Shown here piece by piece: positions 14,501 through 25,200 of a DNA stretch of 64,000 nucleotides (within the stretch, counting starts at the first letter, position 1; each line of letters begins with the position of its first letter). The translations under genes were made by a program, and so were the position numbers. The stretch is from Bombyx mori. Lineage: Eukaryota; Arthropoda; Insecta; Lepidoptera; Bombycidae. The notes under the pieces were generated by a model. The model did no database searches. It was not told the origin of the DNA and was given only the letters and a program-made list of their open reading frames with translations. The stretch spans positions 7,440,001-7,504,000 of the forward strand of contig NC_085107.1 of NCBI RefSeq assembly GCF_030269925.1, read 5' to 3'.

Positions 14501-14976
14501 CTGAGTTTCTCGCCGGATCTTCTCAGTGGGTCGCGTTTCCGAGCCGGTGGTAGATTCTGCGAAGCACTGCTCTTGCTAGGGTCAGTGTTAGCAACACTCC
14601 GATTTGAGTCCCGTAAGCTCACCTACTAGTTAAGGTTACGCTGAAATAGCCTCTCAAGGCTATCAGCCTAGGAAGAAAATAAAAGAGCGACAACTACGAC
14701 TGTGATTTCATCTAAACTTTTAAATATATATTCTAAGAAAAAAAAAAACTAATTAAATGAAAGTAAACTAATAATTTATGTTTTAAAACTTCAACAGGTC
14801 GGAGACGTTGCCCAGGCGATTCGCTGGCCAGGTCTTTCGTCTTTATCATATTTGTTGGGATCCTGCAGAAGTACAGAATAGACTGTGTCAATGGAGTATT
14901 GCCGTCTAACGAAGCTGACATAGGCTTGCTTGCGGCTCCAAAACCTTTTGTCGCTAATTTCGTATCAAGAGAGTAA
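1..14976 (+). CDS. Cytochrome P450, CYP2 clan (CYP305/CYP15-like), 5' partial, 8 exons
   Basis: Haem-thiolate monooxygenase, expected on the ER membrane, using O2 and electrons from P450 reductase. Exons: 1-17, 3763-4017, 5878-6096, 8077-8258, 8477-8576, 9475-9652, 11702-11961, 14798-14976; every junction has AG/GT borders and the phases agree (1,1,1,0,1,2,1). About 462 residues are visible; the signal anchor lies before the window. Motifs in order: PPGP hinge split over exons 1/2; C-helix WREHR (exon 3); I-helix AGSQTT (exon 6), where the usual Asp/Glu is Gln; K-helix EVMR and PERF (exon 7); haem loop FGSGRRRCPG with the Cys ligand (exons 7/8). Length and order fit a whole P450. The LGLKLGRELVVV and EFDGRP stretches resemble insect CYP2-clan enzymes such as CYP305, CYP15 and CYP303. 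The subfamily is not settled, so neither substrate nor role (hormone, odour or xenobiotic) is claimed. No internal stop or frameshift was found. Confidence 0.93.
908..1348 (-). mobile_element. Bm1-type SINE, full length
   Basis: tRNA-headed SINE in P450 intron 1, read on the minus strand: head GTCGTCGTGGCCTAAAAGAT with a B box GTTCGAATCCCGC, body, and an A-rich tail that appears as a T run at 908-917 on the + strand. Closely matches the copies at 3285-3730 and 22511-22957. Confidence 0.88.
2127..2177 (-). mobile_element. LINE 3' stub (inverted partner of 34430-34540)
   Basis: The reverse complement reads GGAGACAACTTGTGAGGGCC..TATGTACCAGCGGGGTAC..TAGGAC, nearly the same as 34455-34501 on the + strand, where it ends a LINE reading frame (WRQLVRALCTSGVP). 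Confidence 0.6.
2489..2518. repeat. (CT)15 microsatellite
   Basis: Uninterrupted CT dinucleotide run in P450 intron 1. Confidence 0.95.
3285..3730 (-). mobile_element. Bm1-type SINE, full length, next to P450 exon 2
   Basis: Complete copy with the tail as a T run at 3285-3300 and the head (GTCGTCGTGGCC on the minus strand) ending at 3730. It ends 32 bp before the exon 2 acceptor. Confidence 0.9.
3763..4017 (+). CDS. P450 exon 2
   Basis: Enters at phase 1 after CATTTTAG and leaves at CTCG|GTGAGT. Codes for the end of the hinge, helix A and the beta-1 sheet (GLKLGRELVVVVYGE) and the EFDGRPNSFF segment. A Bm1 SINE ends only 32 bp before this exon, so branch point and pyrimidine tract lie in that short gap. 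An in-frame ATG at 3744 is intronic and not the start. Confidence 0.92.
4486..4661. repeat. 11-bp minisatellite with AGGTCA half-sites
   Basis: About 15-16 head-to-tail units of 11 bp with consensus GAGGTCATAGT in P450 intron 2. Units drift by 1-3 bases (GAGATCATAGT, GAAGTCACAGT, AGGGTCATAGC), the flanks most. Many units hold a perfect AGGTCA at 11-bp spacing, which is a direct repeat with a 5-bp gap. Confidence 0.93.
4830..5090. repeat. Probable interspersed-repeat fragment in P450 intron 2
   Basis: Less AT-rich than its surroundings. The minus strand is open for 137 codons (4671-5084), but the segment resembles sequence I recall as common in silkworm repeat tails (plus-strand reading includes PSTCPGETGKESGPPV), so I read it as transposon debris. 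Family unknown. Confidence 0.35.
5878..6096 (+). CDS. P450 exon 3 (C-helix)
   Basis: Follows ACATTTCAG; donor GCAG|GTACGT. Codes for GVTFVDGPLWREHRQF, holding the WxxxR pair that contacts a haem propionate, then KHLKNVGFGKTSM, which is typical of the CYP2 clan. Confidence 0.92.
7560..7625 (-). mobile_element. Decayed Bm1-type SINE piece
   Basis: ATAGGCAGAATGCTGGTACCTACCCGC is a diverged copy of the Bm1 middle (AGGCAGGGTGGTGGTACCTACCCG). No ends are left. Confidence 0.5.
7785..7985 (+). repeat. Interspersed repeat, copy A
   Basis: Contains GATCGATTTATCGCCCCCGA, TACTAAATTTTATGAAAATY and GGAGCCGTTTCC. The reverse complement occurs at 33775-33990. Family not recognised; the AT-rich end AAAGATATAAGATAAGATA suggests a non-autonomous element. 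Confidence 0.7.
8077..8258 (+). CDS. P450 exon 4 (helices F-G region)
   Basis: Follows TTTCCAG; donor GAG|GTGAGA. Codes for a 61-residue piece from GERIREDK to QQISEIIE, with LSQIPWCRFIIPGLSGY in the middle, matching the F-G region of CYP2-clan enzymes. Reading past the donor stays open until 8414, but that tail is intron. Confidence 0.9.
8477..8576 (+). CDS. P450 exon 5
   Basis: A 100-base exon after ATTTCAG. Codes for EAIKKHLNKEV to EENKASFT, helices G-H. Of two possible donors the GTAAGT at 8577 is chosen: it matches the consensus and keeps phase with exon 6, giving SFTYDQLKT. Confidence 0.85.
8755..9290 (-). mobile_element. Fold-back repeat, copy 1
   Basis: Two arms of about 125 bp (8755-8881 and 8954-9079) are inverted copies of each other, with GCGTGGGGTGC at the inner ends and CGCTTTTATAGAAAATCC near the outer ends; the loop is about 70 bp. 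A further flank to 9290 carries TTCAGACGTATGTATGTTTG on the minus strand. Related copies lie at 23978-25885 and 41478-41965. No coding capacity. Sits in P450 intron 5. Confidence 0.85.
9475..9652 (+). CDS. P450 exon 6 (I-helix)
   Basis: Follows TTTTACAG; donor AGCAA|GTATGA. Codes for DQLKTVCLDLIIAGSQTTGN, the oxygen-binding I-helix. The acidic residue usual before TT is Gln here. Confidence 0.9.
10291..10412 (+). mobile_element. Bm1-type SINE, decayed head half
   Basis: Runs from GTATTGAGCGATGCGTCTGTG to CCACTGTGAAGGAATAACATG, matching the Bm1 head and its downstream part with many changes. Lies in P450 intron 6. Confidence 0.6.
11702..11961 (+). CDS. P450 exon 7 (K-helix, PERF)
   Basis: Follows ACTTACAG; donor TCAG|GTAAGT. 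Begins LVYTSAFLLEVMRIH with the ExxR pair as EVMR, followed by PLAGPRRV, GYVIPKETTVL and KPERFID, and ends in YPFGSG, the first half of the haem loop. Confidence 0.93.
13438..13681 (-). mobile_element. Bm1-type SINE, 5'-truncated
   Basis: Only the tail-side half is present, ending at the CCTACCACCA border where many other copies in the window also end. P450 intron 7. Confidence 0.85.
14007..14410 (-). mobile_element. Bm1-type SINE, old full-length copy
   Basis: Recognisable from the T run and CTTAGATGGGTGAACAAGG to the head CTTATCCTTTAGTTAGGAGACG, with many substitutions and small gaps. It lies about 390 bp before P450 exon 8. Confidence 0.8.
14411..14650. repeat. Repeat with CCCACTGAG hairpin, copy 1
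   Basis: Holds CAGCCCACTGAGTTTCTCGC and CTTCTCAGTGGGTCGC, whose CCCACTGAG/CTCAGTGGG arms form a hairpin. The same motif is at 27360-27400 (with CGACCCACTGAGAAGATCCG) and at 49728-49765. It is an unnamed silkworm repeat, perhaps a LINE 3' end. Confidence 0.6.
14798..14976 (+). CDS. P450 exon 8 (haem-binding loop, stop)
   Basis: Follows CTTCAACAG at phase 1. Codes for GRRRCPGDSLARSF with the haem-ligand Cys, then the L-helix and a C-terminal end VANFVSRE and TAA at 14974. The opposite strand is also open here, but only this frame continues exon 7. Confidence 0.93.
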
Positions 14977-16213
14977 ATCGCCCAAAAATCTATCTTATGA
15001 TTATGACCTGGTGGGCGTTAGGTTAATGTCTGTATGTGTTTGGTTTTAAATTACTATTAAGGTTTTTATATGTAGTTTGTAGTTTCAAAAGTGTAACTAG
15101 TAAGCATTTATTAGGTATATTATAGTTATTAAATTAAGTTACGAACAAACTGTGTATTTTCTCTTCTCACGGTTTGAAGTCACGTGAAGCGTGAAATAGT
15201 TTATTTGTTAAAACTTACCTCATTTAAGGGAGATATAGATTGTTCAATTCCTTACCGCAAGCGTACATTGAGTTTTCTTGCATTGTATGGTTTCTAAGAA
15301 GTCATTGTAGGGGCATGAAATGCAGGTCCATTGAGGGTCATTGAGACTCTGTCTTGTCTGTGGGCTAAAACAAGAAGAAGAAGAAAAATTAAAATTCAAC
15401 TACTAGATCTACGACGTGTTGTGATCTGGCTCGGATTGGTGCCACCTCTCTGCCGCAAAGCAATGATTCTGGGTGGAAGGACAGGATAGACGCAGTACAA
15501 TAAAATTTAGCCTACAAACTCATGTCTTAAGGTGTATGATCGCATAGCATTGTAATATCTATGAGCTCTTAAGCTGTCCTACTTTAAATTGGGTGATCCA
15601 CTTCAACAACGGTCATCGTGAGTGTACTCATATTTCGCAATATGATAACCTAGCAACTGAAGAAATATTTTTAATCTGGTCCGCGCCCAGTCAAGTCAAC
15701 TATAAATGCGTTTTATAATTATTATAAGGTCTTATAAGGTAGTTCAAATGGAAAACAATACTTATTTGAGTTACTCGTTTAAGAGTCAGTGAAATTGTCC
15801 GTCAAAAGTTTATTGTACTGTTTTAAATTCCATGTTTAAGGAGTATTGAATAATTTAAAATAAATTGTACTTTTACGCCTGTAATTGAGAATTTTCTGTA
15901 ATATTTACTCTATCAAATAAAAACTGTTTCAATTCTTTCCTCGTTTTGACATTAATGAGTGTTAAAAACTTCAGGAATACGTATGTATTGCATAATGTAT
16001 TGACAGACTATTACATCAGTAAATAACATGCTTTCAAAATATTAATGAAAACTTATCATCAATTTCGATGTAATTTTCCCTAGTGTAATGTTAATTTGCG
16101 AACTCGATATGGATACAATATTTTAATTATATTTTTTCGATTTAAGACTATGGAGCGACACTTTTAAGTCTTACATTTTTATTTAAAGTTTAATTATAAA
16201 AAACTAAAACAAA
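14977..16213. other. P450-SLC6 intergenic gap (3' UTR and 5' UTR)
   Basis: About 1.2 kb between the two + strand genes; it must hold the P450 3' UTR and the transporter promoter and 5' UTR. I see no TATA box or initiator that I would commit to. A GC-richer piece at 15410-15490 looks like a transposon remnant. Confidence 0.6.
15128..15133 (+). terminator. Candidate poly(A) signal of the P450 gene
   Basis: ATTAAA 152 bases after the stop codon, followed by a T/G-rich stretch (CTGTGTATTTTCTC). Alternative AATAAA hexamers lie at 15859 and 15916, closer to the next gene. No transcript evidence. Confidence 0.35.
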
Positions 16214-16276
16214 ATGCCGCTTCCAAGCACTGTTTTGGATTTCACTTCAAGCGTGTCCATTTTTTCGGATAAAAGA
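16214..16276 (+). CDS. SLC6 exon 1 (start codon)
   Basis: Codes for 21 residues, MPLPSTVLDF to FSDKR, a cytosolic tail, then GTAAGT. Chosen because it has AACAAAATG context, a perfect donor, and the right phase for exon 2. An additional upstream non-coding exon is possible. Confidence 0.75.
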
Positions 16277-19200
16277 GTAAGTTATTTTCTTTTTATTATT
16301 ATTATTTAATAACGATTCTAAGATTATAGAAATTCAATCCTATTAAACAGTAAACTAGTCGGACACGCTCGGCCCCTTTACTGTCCCCTTTTCTGATACT
16401 AGTAATTTGCTTATTATTATTATTAAGTGATTTTATGACCTGGTAGCTAAGATCTTTTTTAAGTCATTAATTATAATTTATAATCTTATTTTTATGAAAA
16501 ATGATAAAAATGAAATGAAATGAGCTGAGATGATATGGAATGAAATATAATCTCAGTAAAATGGTGGTAATTTATTGAGATTTTGTCAGTGGACTTTTTG
16601 GAGGAGCCTGAGAAGTTACGTCCAGCGGCTTTTCCCAGCGGCGTTTCATTTTCCCACATTTGTGCACTTTCACACATATTAAACAGTTAATAAACCACAG
16701 TTATTACACATTTAAACCTTAAGAGACACTAAATAGACAAAGTAAAACAAATCACGCAACTTCATTCCTCGCGTTCCCGCCAAAAAGTCATTTGCTATTA
16801 AAATCTGATTCTGATCAACAATTCTGACAATTTCATGGATTTCAATAATTTTATGCGTGGACCAGGAATTGAGTTTCTAAAATAAAAAATAGCCTTGGTT
16901 ATAACGTTATCTAGCTGGCAGTTAAATTCCCGTCGAAATAGCTCCAGATTTTTTGGAAGTTGCCGGAACAAGCAGTAGGTATAGAAATTATGTTTTAGTG
17001 GAACCGTGTAAACTTTAATTTTATTAAGTATTTGGTAAAAAAAAGTACTGGTTTCTGACATTTCATAGTGCTGATATATATAACTACATATATAATATAA
17101 TAACTATACTGAGACCTTAGAACTTATATCTCAAGGTGGGTGGCGCATTTACGGTGTGGACGAAAAAAAGGGTGACTAGTACAAAATACTACAAATAAGA
17201 ACCTTTGTTATGATTGTAATAAAATTTTAATACGAAAACTGTTACTGTACTTGTAGTGAAATTTTTATTTACTCCGTAAAATTATAATGATCATATAATA
17301 CATTATTATTTTAATAATAATAATGCCCCCCTAAGTCCTACATTACGCCCGAGTCGACCATCAGAACACGTGAGGGGCGGGCAACGTATGCTATATAAAC
17401 TTATACGGCTAACAAGGCAAAGGCAAACCCAGTAAAATGGAGAATCATTTGAATAAAGAGCGTATAGGGCCGCTCCCCGAGGGCGATCGCCGGGGCACGT
17501 CTGTAGCTGGTGGCGGACGTGGCAGAATGCTAGCCAGCGACTCACGGCGTACCGGCTGGTCGGAAGTCGGGGACAGGGAGGTTTGGGGTAGGTCTACAGA
17601 TGCTACAGCCGAAGAACTTAACGATGTTGCTTTGCGGGGTAGGGATATGTCTCCCACATGCTCTGCCGGCACATCGTCATCGACCACAGGTTCTATTAAC
17701 GATGACGCAAGAAGGAAGTGGTCACGAACCGAACTTGAAGAACTTATATTTTGTTTCTATCTAGCAGGAGAGCCTGGCTATATAAAACGACTAAAAAATA
17801 CCTTTTAAGACCGAAATTAACATATCATAAAGTTTAGAAAGTTCACAGGAAATACACTATCCAATCAGGCACGATACAATGACATAGAGAAATTAGATGC
17901 GAACATCAACACACACATCATGCAGAAACAAGCTGCCATACACACAGTCACCATCATCACGAAAGTCTTGGGAGATACGGTCTTCGTAGGAGGGGAAACT
18001 GAGCCACCTTTTCCCTGAGGGTCTCGGAGCGGGAGCTTAGCAAGTCGAGCCAAGAGCTCGAGTAGAGGAACAAATAATATAAAATTAATATATTCTTATT
18101 TTAATTTTATTATTATTTAGATTCCTCCAAATCATTCCATAATTCAACCCTGTTGTATTATGCTTGCTTTTTTGTCTCTATTTTAATTATGAAAATAGTC
18201 AGTTTCCTTGACAGTTATATTATCATAAACCATTCGGCTACAAGTATCACAGGATCTACTTAACAATGGTAACAACTCATACTGGAAATTATATGGGGTC
18301 GATCTGTTTTCCATTATGCTTTCGAAGGTGTTTATATATGTAATGTACAGAAGGTACAGAAAGACTAACATTTGTCACACTATTACGTGCCGCAAACCAG
18401 AAAAAGGCTTATTAGCAGCTATTTCACAGAGGATGAATTTCACCGGAGGATTTGTATTGTAACTAAACTTGGCTCTCCACTGATCGTTTTGTTGGTACAG
18501 GGCAATCGTTTCTATTAGCTTTCACTCTTTTCTATTAACTTCTTTTTTTGTTACAAGAAAAGTAAACCGTATTTTGCGTAATATAAAAAAAAGTTAATTT
18601 ATTACACTACTTCAACAGATCTTTCGAAATGTTAATTAATCCCTTTAATTAAAAACTGTTTTATTATTTTAGGATTACGCATTCGACAACCGCCTCCGAT
18701 GGAACAGTATAAAGACATTTATTTACTTAGCTTGCACATATTCAGGTTCGACATACAATTTCGATTTATTCTCCAAAATTTGCGAAAAAGGTATTTATAT
18801 AAGTTATGTATGTCATCATTCCAGTAGACAAGTAGATATTATACTGTCGCTAGGTACATTAATTAATTGATACATTGAACTCTGAGACCGAATGGCTGTC
18901 GCTTCGAATTACTATCAATTGTCAATTAACGGGGTCAGCCGTATGTAAGCGGTGTGAATTGTGATTCCAGTAATTGGGCGAAACACGTTTAATTATTATA
19001 GTATACTAATAACTACGAACAGTAATTGTTCCTGGAATATAATATGTATCAATCATGATTTGATTTTATTAAATTAAATCAAATATAACCGCATTCATTA
19101 TTGTCATTATTAGATTAGTGATATCATTTATTTGTTTATGGTCATCGATTGTTTGTAACAAATGAGTAACAGAACAAGTAACACAATAGAAATAATACGT

Positions 19201-22200
19201 GCTTCCCTTAATCGATCGTGTGTTCGTTTCCTACCCTAATTCGATTTACATTCGGTAAAAACCCATATCAATGTCGAGAGCATAGAATTTTCAATGCTGA
19301 TCAATGTTGCGTGAATAGGTGACATTGATAATATATATTTCACATTATAATACAAAACCGATATTATAAATATCAAACGTTTGACGTAGGTACCGAATGT
19401 TGGCCTTTATTCGTTTCGTAGAACCTCTTTCAATAATATAGACAAAGTTACCGAGCATCTTGAAAAATATTATTGAATATGTAACGGATTATTTATTGTA
19501 AAGTTCGTCCTTGTATTGGACTGAGAGGCGTTCATGTGTTGAGTTGCACTATTTTTATTGAAGCTATTATTCGAAGGTCAATGTTAGAGGTATCGAAGCG
19601 TGGAGCATGATACACTGCGTACTTGATTCAGTGATGCATACATGGTCGGTCGTGGGTGTTGTCCTAGCGCTATTTATGAATCAGTACGCCATGAAGCATG
19701 CACTTTTTTTACTCTCATAATAGAGGTTATTTAATTGACAAGATTAACTGTGATGGTGTTAAATGATCAAAAGTTTGCCGAGAATCGATATTACACACGA
19801 GTTTTTTGACGACAGTTGAATGACTTTTATTAATTTACGGGTTCTAAAGTCGTTTTTACACTTCATCCTATAAGTCTGCTGGGACAAAGTGTATTTTATT
19901 GTTTGTTGGACGATCCATCGTGTCACCTCGTGTCAACATTGATCAAAGCGCACTTCGATTATGGCGCTCAAACAAAGTGGTATCGACCGCGTTCAGCTTT
20001 ACATAGACAGCCATTACGGGATTGAATGATGTTGTGAGATTTAAAATATGTATCGAAACATATCTCAAATTAACCCTTAAAACGCAAAAATATATCATTT
20101 TAAGGTTAAGTTTCTTTTTATTATTTTTATTGCCTAGGTGTGTGGACGAGCTCACAGCCCACCTGGTGTTAAGTGGTTACTGGAACCCATAGACATCTAC
20201 AATGTAAATGCGCCACACACCTTGATAAGTCGAGAAGGAGAGAGATTGATGACTCGTCTTTGAAACGCAATCTCTTTAATTTATTAAAAACTATTATATT
20301 TTAATCAAGGATGATAATTTAAATGAAACATTTTGTATTTTTTATTTTAGTTTTGAGTTTCAACTCTTGTTATTTGAAACCTCAGTCAGGTTTCATGTAT
20401 CTAACATTTTTATTGTATCTCTTGAATGCAGTGAGAATATATGAATTCGTTTTGTGCGAAGTGACGATAGGCATGCCTTATTTGTTCATGGATAGTTTTA
20501 TTAAGCAATACACGAAAAAAAATGATTGCAACAAACACTTGAATCCGCTTCTACGGGGGATAAGCTTCGGTTTGTTCCTACAAACTGCACTATGGACATT
20601 ATTAGTAAGTATTATGAAGATTTTTTAGTAAGAAGCCAAGCTCGAAGAGTTTAGCCATACGTTCCCGGTCTATTAGACAAGACAGCCGATGTATTCGGAA
20701 TGAGTCGTGAGCGTGCTTCGATAGATAGATTAAAACATTGAGGCAAGTACCGTTTTTAAATTCAAAGCATACCTAACAATTTCCGCGAAAGCCTTTCAAT
20801 TCAAAGGAAGATTTTAAAAAATTTTGACAATCTCCATAGGCATGATTGCTTTCCACCAACAAAAGCCGAGATAGTGGTACCAATCCATGAATAGCACGAT
20901 TAAATATCAGTTCTCAATATAGGAATTAGCAAGACACGGACATAGAAAAAAATGTTACAAATGTTTTTTTTATTTTATTGCTTAGATGGATGGACGAGCT
21001 CACAGCCCACTTGGTGTTAAGTGGTTACTGGAACCCATAGACATCTACAACGTAAATGCGCCATCCACCTCGAGATATAAGTTCTAAGATCTCAGTATAG
21101 TTACAACGGCTACCCCACCCTTCGAACCGAAACGCATTACTGCTTCACGGCGGAAATAGGCGGGGTGGAGGTACCTACCCGTGCGGACTTCCAAGAGGTC
21201 CTACCACCAGTGATAATGTTGGGTTATAGGTCACTAGTTGTATTAACGCTTCGGAAATGGGATCGCATATTTAATCCAGCTAAAGGTGAGCACCAACCAG
21301 AGACTATTACCTATTGCCTTAGCTGTTATGTCCTTCAAGCCCGAATACACAATTAATTTATGGAAAAAATATTGGACGTTACATCTGAATTGACAACGTA
21401 ATTTTGAAGTTAAGAACGTTTTACTAAAACAACGGTATCGAATGCCAGAACGCGGCGTACTTAGCGGACTCAATGCGCTACCTAATCTACAGCTTACAAG
21501 AATACCCGTTGTGGACGAGATGCCAAAAAGCGGAACATTGTATTCCGGTCCAAGACGTTATATCGAGATGCCGCGAGAACAATGTCACCAAGTTTTCCGT
21601 TACATCAGCTCATCTCAACTACATGTAAGTATATGATATCTCAAGGTGGATGACGCATTTACGTCGTAGATGGGGCTAAGGGCTCCTACAACCACTTAAC
21701 ACTAGGTGTGCTGTGAGCTCGTCCATACATCTAAGCAATAAAAAATACACTCAGTTGAGCTCTAAAAAAATTTTTTTTTTTTTTTTTTAATAAATAATTA
21801 TTTACTAACAATCACGCCACGTTAACTGGTCCCGTGATAAGTTCGTAAAGAACTTGTGTTACAGGTACCAGATAACGGATATAAATGTAAGATTTTTATT
21901 ATACACATACATATATTTAATATACATCCATAACCCTGGAAAAGACATTTATATTTATCATACACATATCTTCCCTTGGCGGGATTCGAACCCGCGACCC
22001 CCTTGTGTAGTGACCATGTCACTTACCACTACACCAGACGGCCGTTAAAATAGACGTGTGATGAAATTATTTTGTTATACTTTTTTTGCAATCCACTCTA
22101 AAAATAGAACGTAGGGTTATAAGCACACGTAGAATTAAATTAGTTAAAAAAAGAGAGAAATCTAACATTAATATGTTCAGGTGTTAAGGTTTTTCCGCTA

Positions 22201-25200
22201 TTCTACTAGCCCTTGAAAGAAACTAACCTAGAATTACTTTGAACATAATATTACGCCACGAAGCCAAGATCTTGCAAACAATCTCATCCGTCTTTGCTCT
22301 ATGCATTTATTTATGTGACCGTGAAAAGATTTCAAAGCGTTTCCATCAAGTTCAAAGTTTAAATATTTACATGGTAATAACAGTGAAAGGTCAAAGGTAT
22401 CGCGATGAATATTTCTTGTGAATATAATTTCGTTGGTGTTTTTAGCATAATATTTTATTTGCCAGTGAGTGTTCTAGGATTCATTTAATAGTTAGCTGCG
22501 AATTGAAAGGTTTTTTAAATTTTTTTATTGCTTATAAGGATGGACGAGCTCACAGCCTACCTGGTGTTAAGTGGTTACTGGAGCCCATAGACATCTGCAA
22601 CGTAAATGCGCCACCCACCTCGAGATATAAGTTCTAAGGTCTCAGTATAGTTACAACGGCTACCCCACCCTTCGAACCGAAACGCATTACTGCTTCACGG
22701 CGGAAATAGGCGGGGTAGTGCTACCTACCCGTGCGGACTCCCAAGAGGTCCTACCACCAGTGATTACGCAAATTATAATTTTGCGGGTTTGGTTTTTATT
22801 ACACGATGTTATTCCTTCACCGTGGAAGTCAATCTTGAACATTTGTTGAGTACGTATTTCATTAGAAAAATTGGTACCCGCCTGCGGGATTCGAACACCG
22901 GTGCATCGCTACATACGAATGCACCGGACGTCTTATCCTTTAGGCCACGACGACTTCATATTAAGGTTGTTAAGTAGATCGTCGAAAAATTAATACGAAT
23001 AATTTGTTACAGGGAGACATTTTCACAAGTTGACAGACACGTGTTGACTACGAAATTGTTCATAATGGCATTAGTCTGGATATTCAATTTCTTTTTCTCT
23101 ACCATTCAAACCGATTTATTGATTAAGGTTTGAACAAATTTGTTTCTAATCGTACATTATGATGTTTAAGCGACAATTTAAAAAAAAAAAACACGCCTTT
23201 TGTTTACAGTTGTTTCGTTTGACAGCTATGTTTAGATTATTTTCAACACTTATAACTGTTTTGTTTATCGTGATGACAACGAAGTCATACGCTGCGACAG
23301 CTTTTGTACAAATATTGGATATAAAGGCACCTCACTCGTACGTAAGTTTTTTTTCCTTTTTTTATTGCTTACATTATATATGTATATAAATGAATTGCTG
23401 TTCGTTAATCTTGTTAAAACTCGAGAACGGCTGGACCGATTTGGCTAATTTTGGTCTTGAATTATTTGTGGAAGTCCAGAGAAGGTTTAAAAGGTAAATA
23501 AATATGAAAATGCTCGGAATTAAACAAAAATAACAATTTTGTTTTTCCTTTGATTCGTCCCCCGTCGGACAGATTCCTTTTGTTTGTTTTAAGTTTATTT
23601 TATACCTACAAAAGTTTAGGTTTTTTTATTAAAATTTATCGATTGAGGCACTACGAAGTCTGCCGAGTCAGCCAGTAATTAATATAATCTACCAAAAACA
23701 AAATCTAGCATAAGAAAGAAAAAAATGCGCCGCTGTGACTCTTAGTGTTTGTTATATACAAATTTTATTGGTTTTAACAATGCCTAAAGGCTCGACAATG
23801 AATCAACATAAGGTAACATCATGACAAGAACGTGGAAAGAACACAGTAGCGTATTTTTTTCTCTTTCCACATTTATTCATTAATTATCGAACACATGAGA
23901 AGTTTTATTTATTTTTAAGCATCACACTGAAATTATAGCATAAGAGTATCTGATGCAATCTATATTTGTTCTATTTTTAATACGCTTTTATTAGCTTCAG
24001 ACGTATGTATGTTTGTAACGGAATATTTATTGAACATGATTTTGACCTCCTTCAGAACGTCGGATTAACTCTAAATTGGATATTGTTTGAATTCGGAACG
24101 TCAAAGGTGTCAACGAGCGACGTCCGCTATGACGCCTTAAGCGTCTTATTCACGTTCCATCTTGTTGTACGTTCCGCCAAGGCCATGCACGATGCACGAT
24201 GCAAAAGGATCATGAATAGGCTTGACGTACGTCGATAATTATTATTAATTGTTTGCTGGATTTGCACGACCAATTTTTCATCCAGCGAGCGCCCCCACCA
24301 CCGCGTACGTCGTGCAGATAGACAGTGAATAACGCTGACGTACGTCACAGCGGTCCTGCGTCGTGCGTGCTTGATCGTGTATAGACTTGCTGTACAGCAG
24401 ATTTAACATTTAGAGCTTGTTTCGAGAGGAGACTGCACGTCAAAATGGATCGTGAAACACTTTCAAGATTTATTGAAAGATATAAGTTCCACATGTTTGT
24501 GGAATGTCTCAAGCTCAGACTATATGAATAAACCAAAAATAATAAACGTATTACAATTTTTAAGGCCCATTTTAGGGGAAGCTGCAAGGATTGAAAGCGT
24601 GCGTAAAAAATTATATTAATTATTTGAGTATACTCTGCACGTTTAAAAAAATCATCCAAAACCTCTTGCTATTTTTTGCCTCTCTTCTGCTGCTGCTGAC
24701 AACATCAGAAGGACTCCCATTTTTGGCGTTTTGATAAAACAGCTGGCATTTTAAATAAATTAAAAACCTCATTTAATTCGTTCGATTTATTCTGTTCGCG
24801 CTTAATACATCCAGCACCGCGGCCTTGAGCTGACGTACAGCCGTGATGGATCGTGAATAAAGCGCTAAATGCATCGTGCATCGTGCATGGCCTTGGCGGG
24901 ACGTACAGCAAGATGGAACGTGAATAAGGCGCTTTACCCTTTTCCATTTCCAGCCGTCAAGGGCGACACATCTGTTTCTTATTTCTTATAGTCCTTAATT
25001 TTAAATTCTTTATTTTGTCACTTATAGATAAATAATACAGTAAAAATATCAAACTAATAATACAGTCCACTCTTATTCACAACGCAACAGATATACTTAT
25101 TATGGACCGATGACAATTCAATATTAGAAAAAATATTGAAATAATTGAAATTCAACTAAAAAATGAAAAATAAATAAAAGTTTAAAAAAAACTAACAAAA

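Noticed and set aside
21442..21636. ORF MPERGVLSGLN.. as a coding exon
   Set aside because: Another frame of the same bases continues the SLC6 protein with correct phase and loop-2 cysteines.
21977..22044. Functional tRNA gene on the minus strand
   Set aside because: A and B boxes are present, but the acceptor stem is not closed and the sequence runs into a SINE body.
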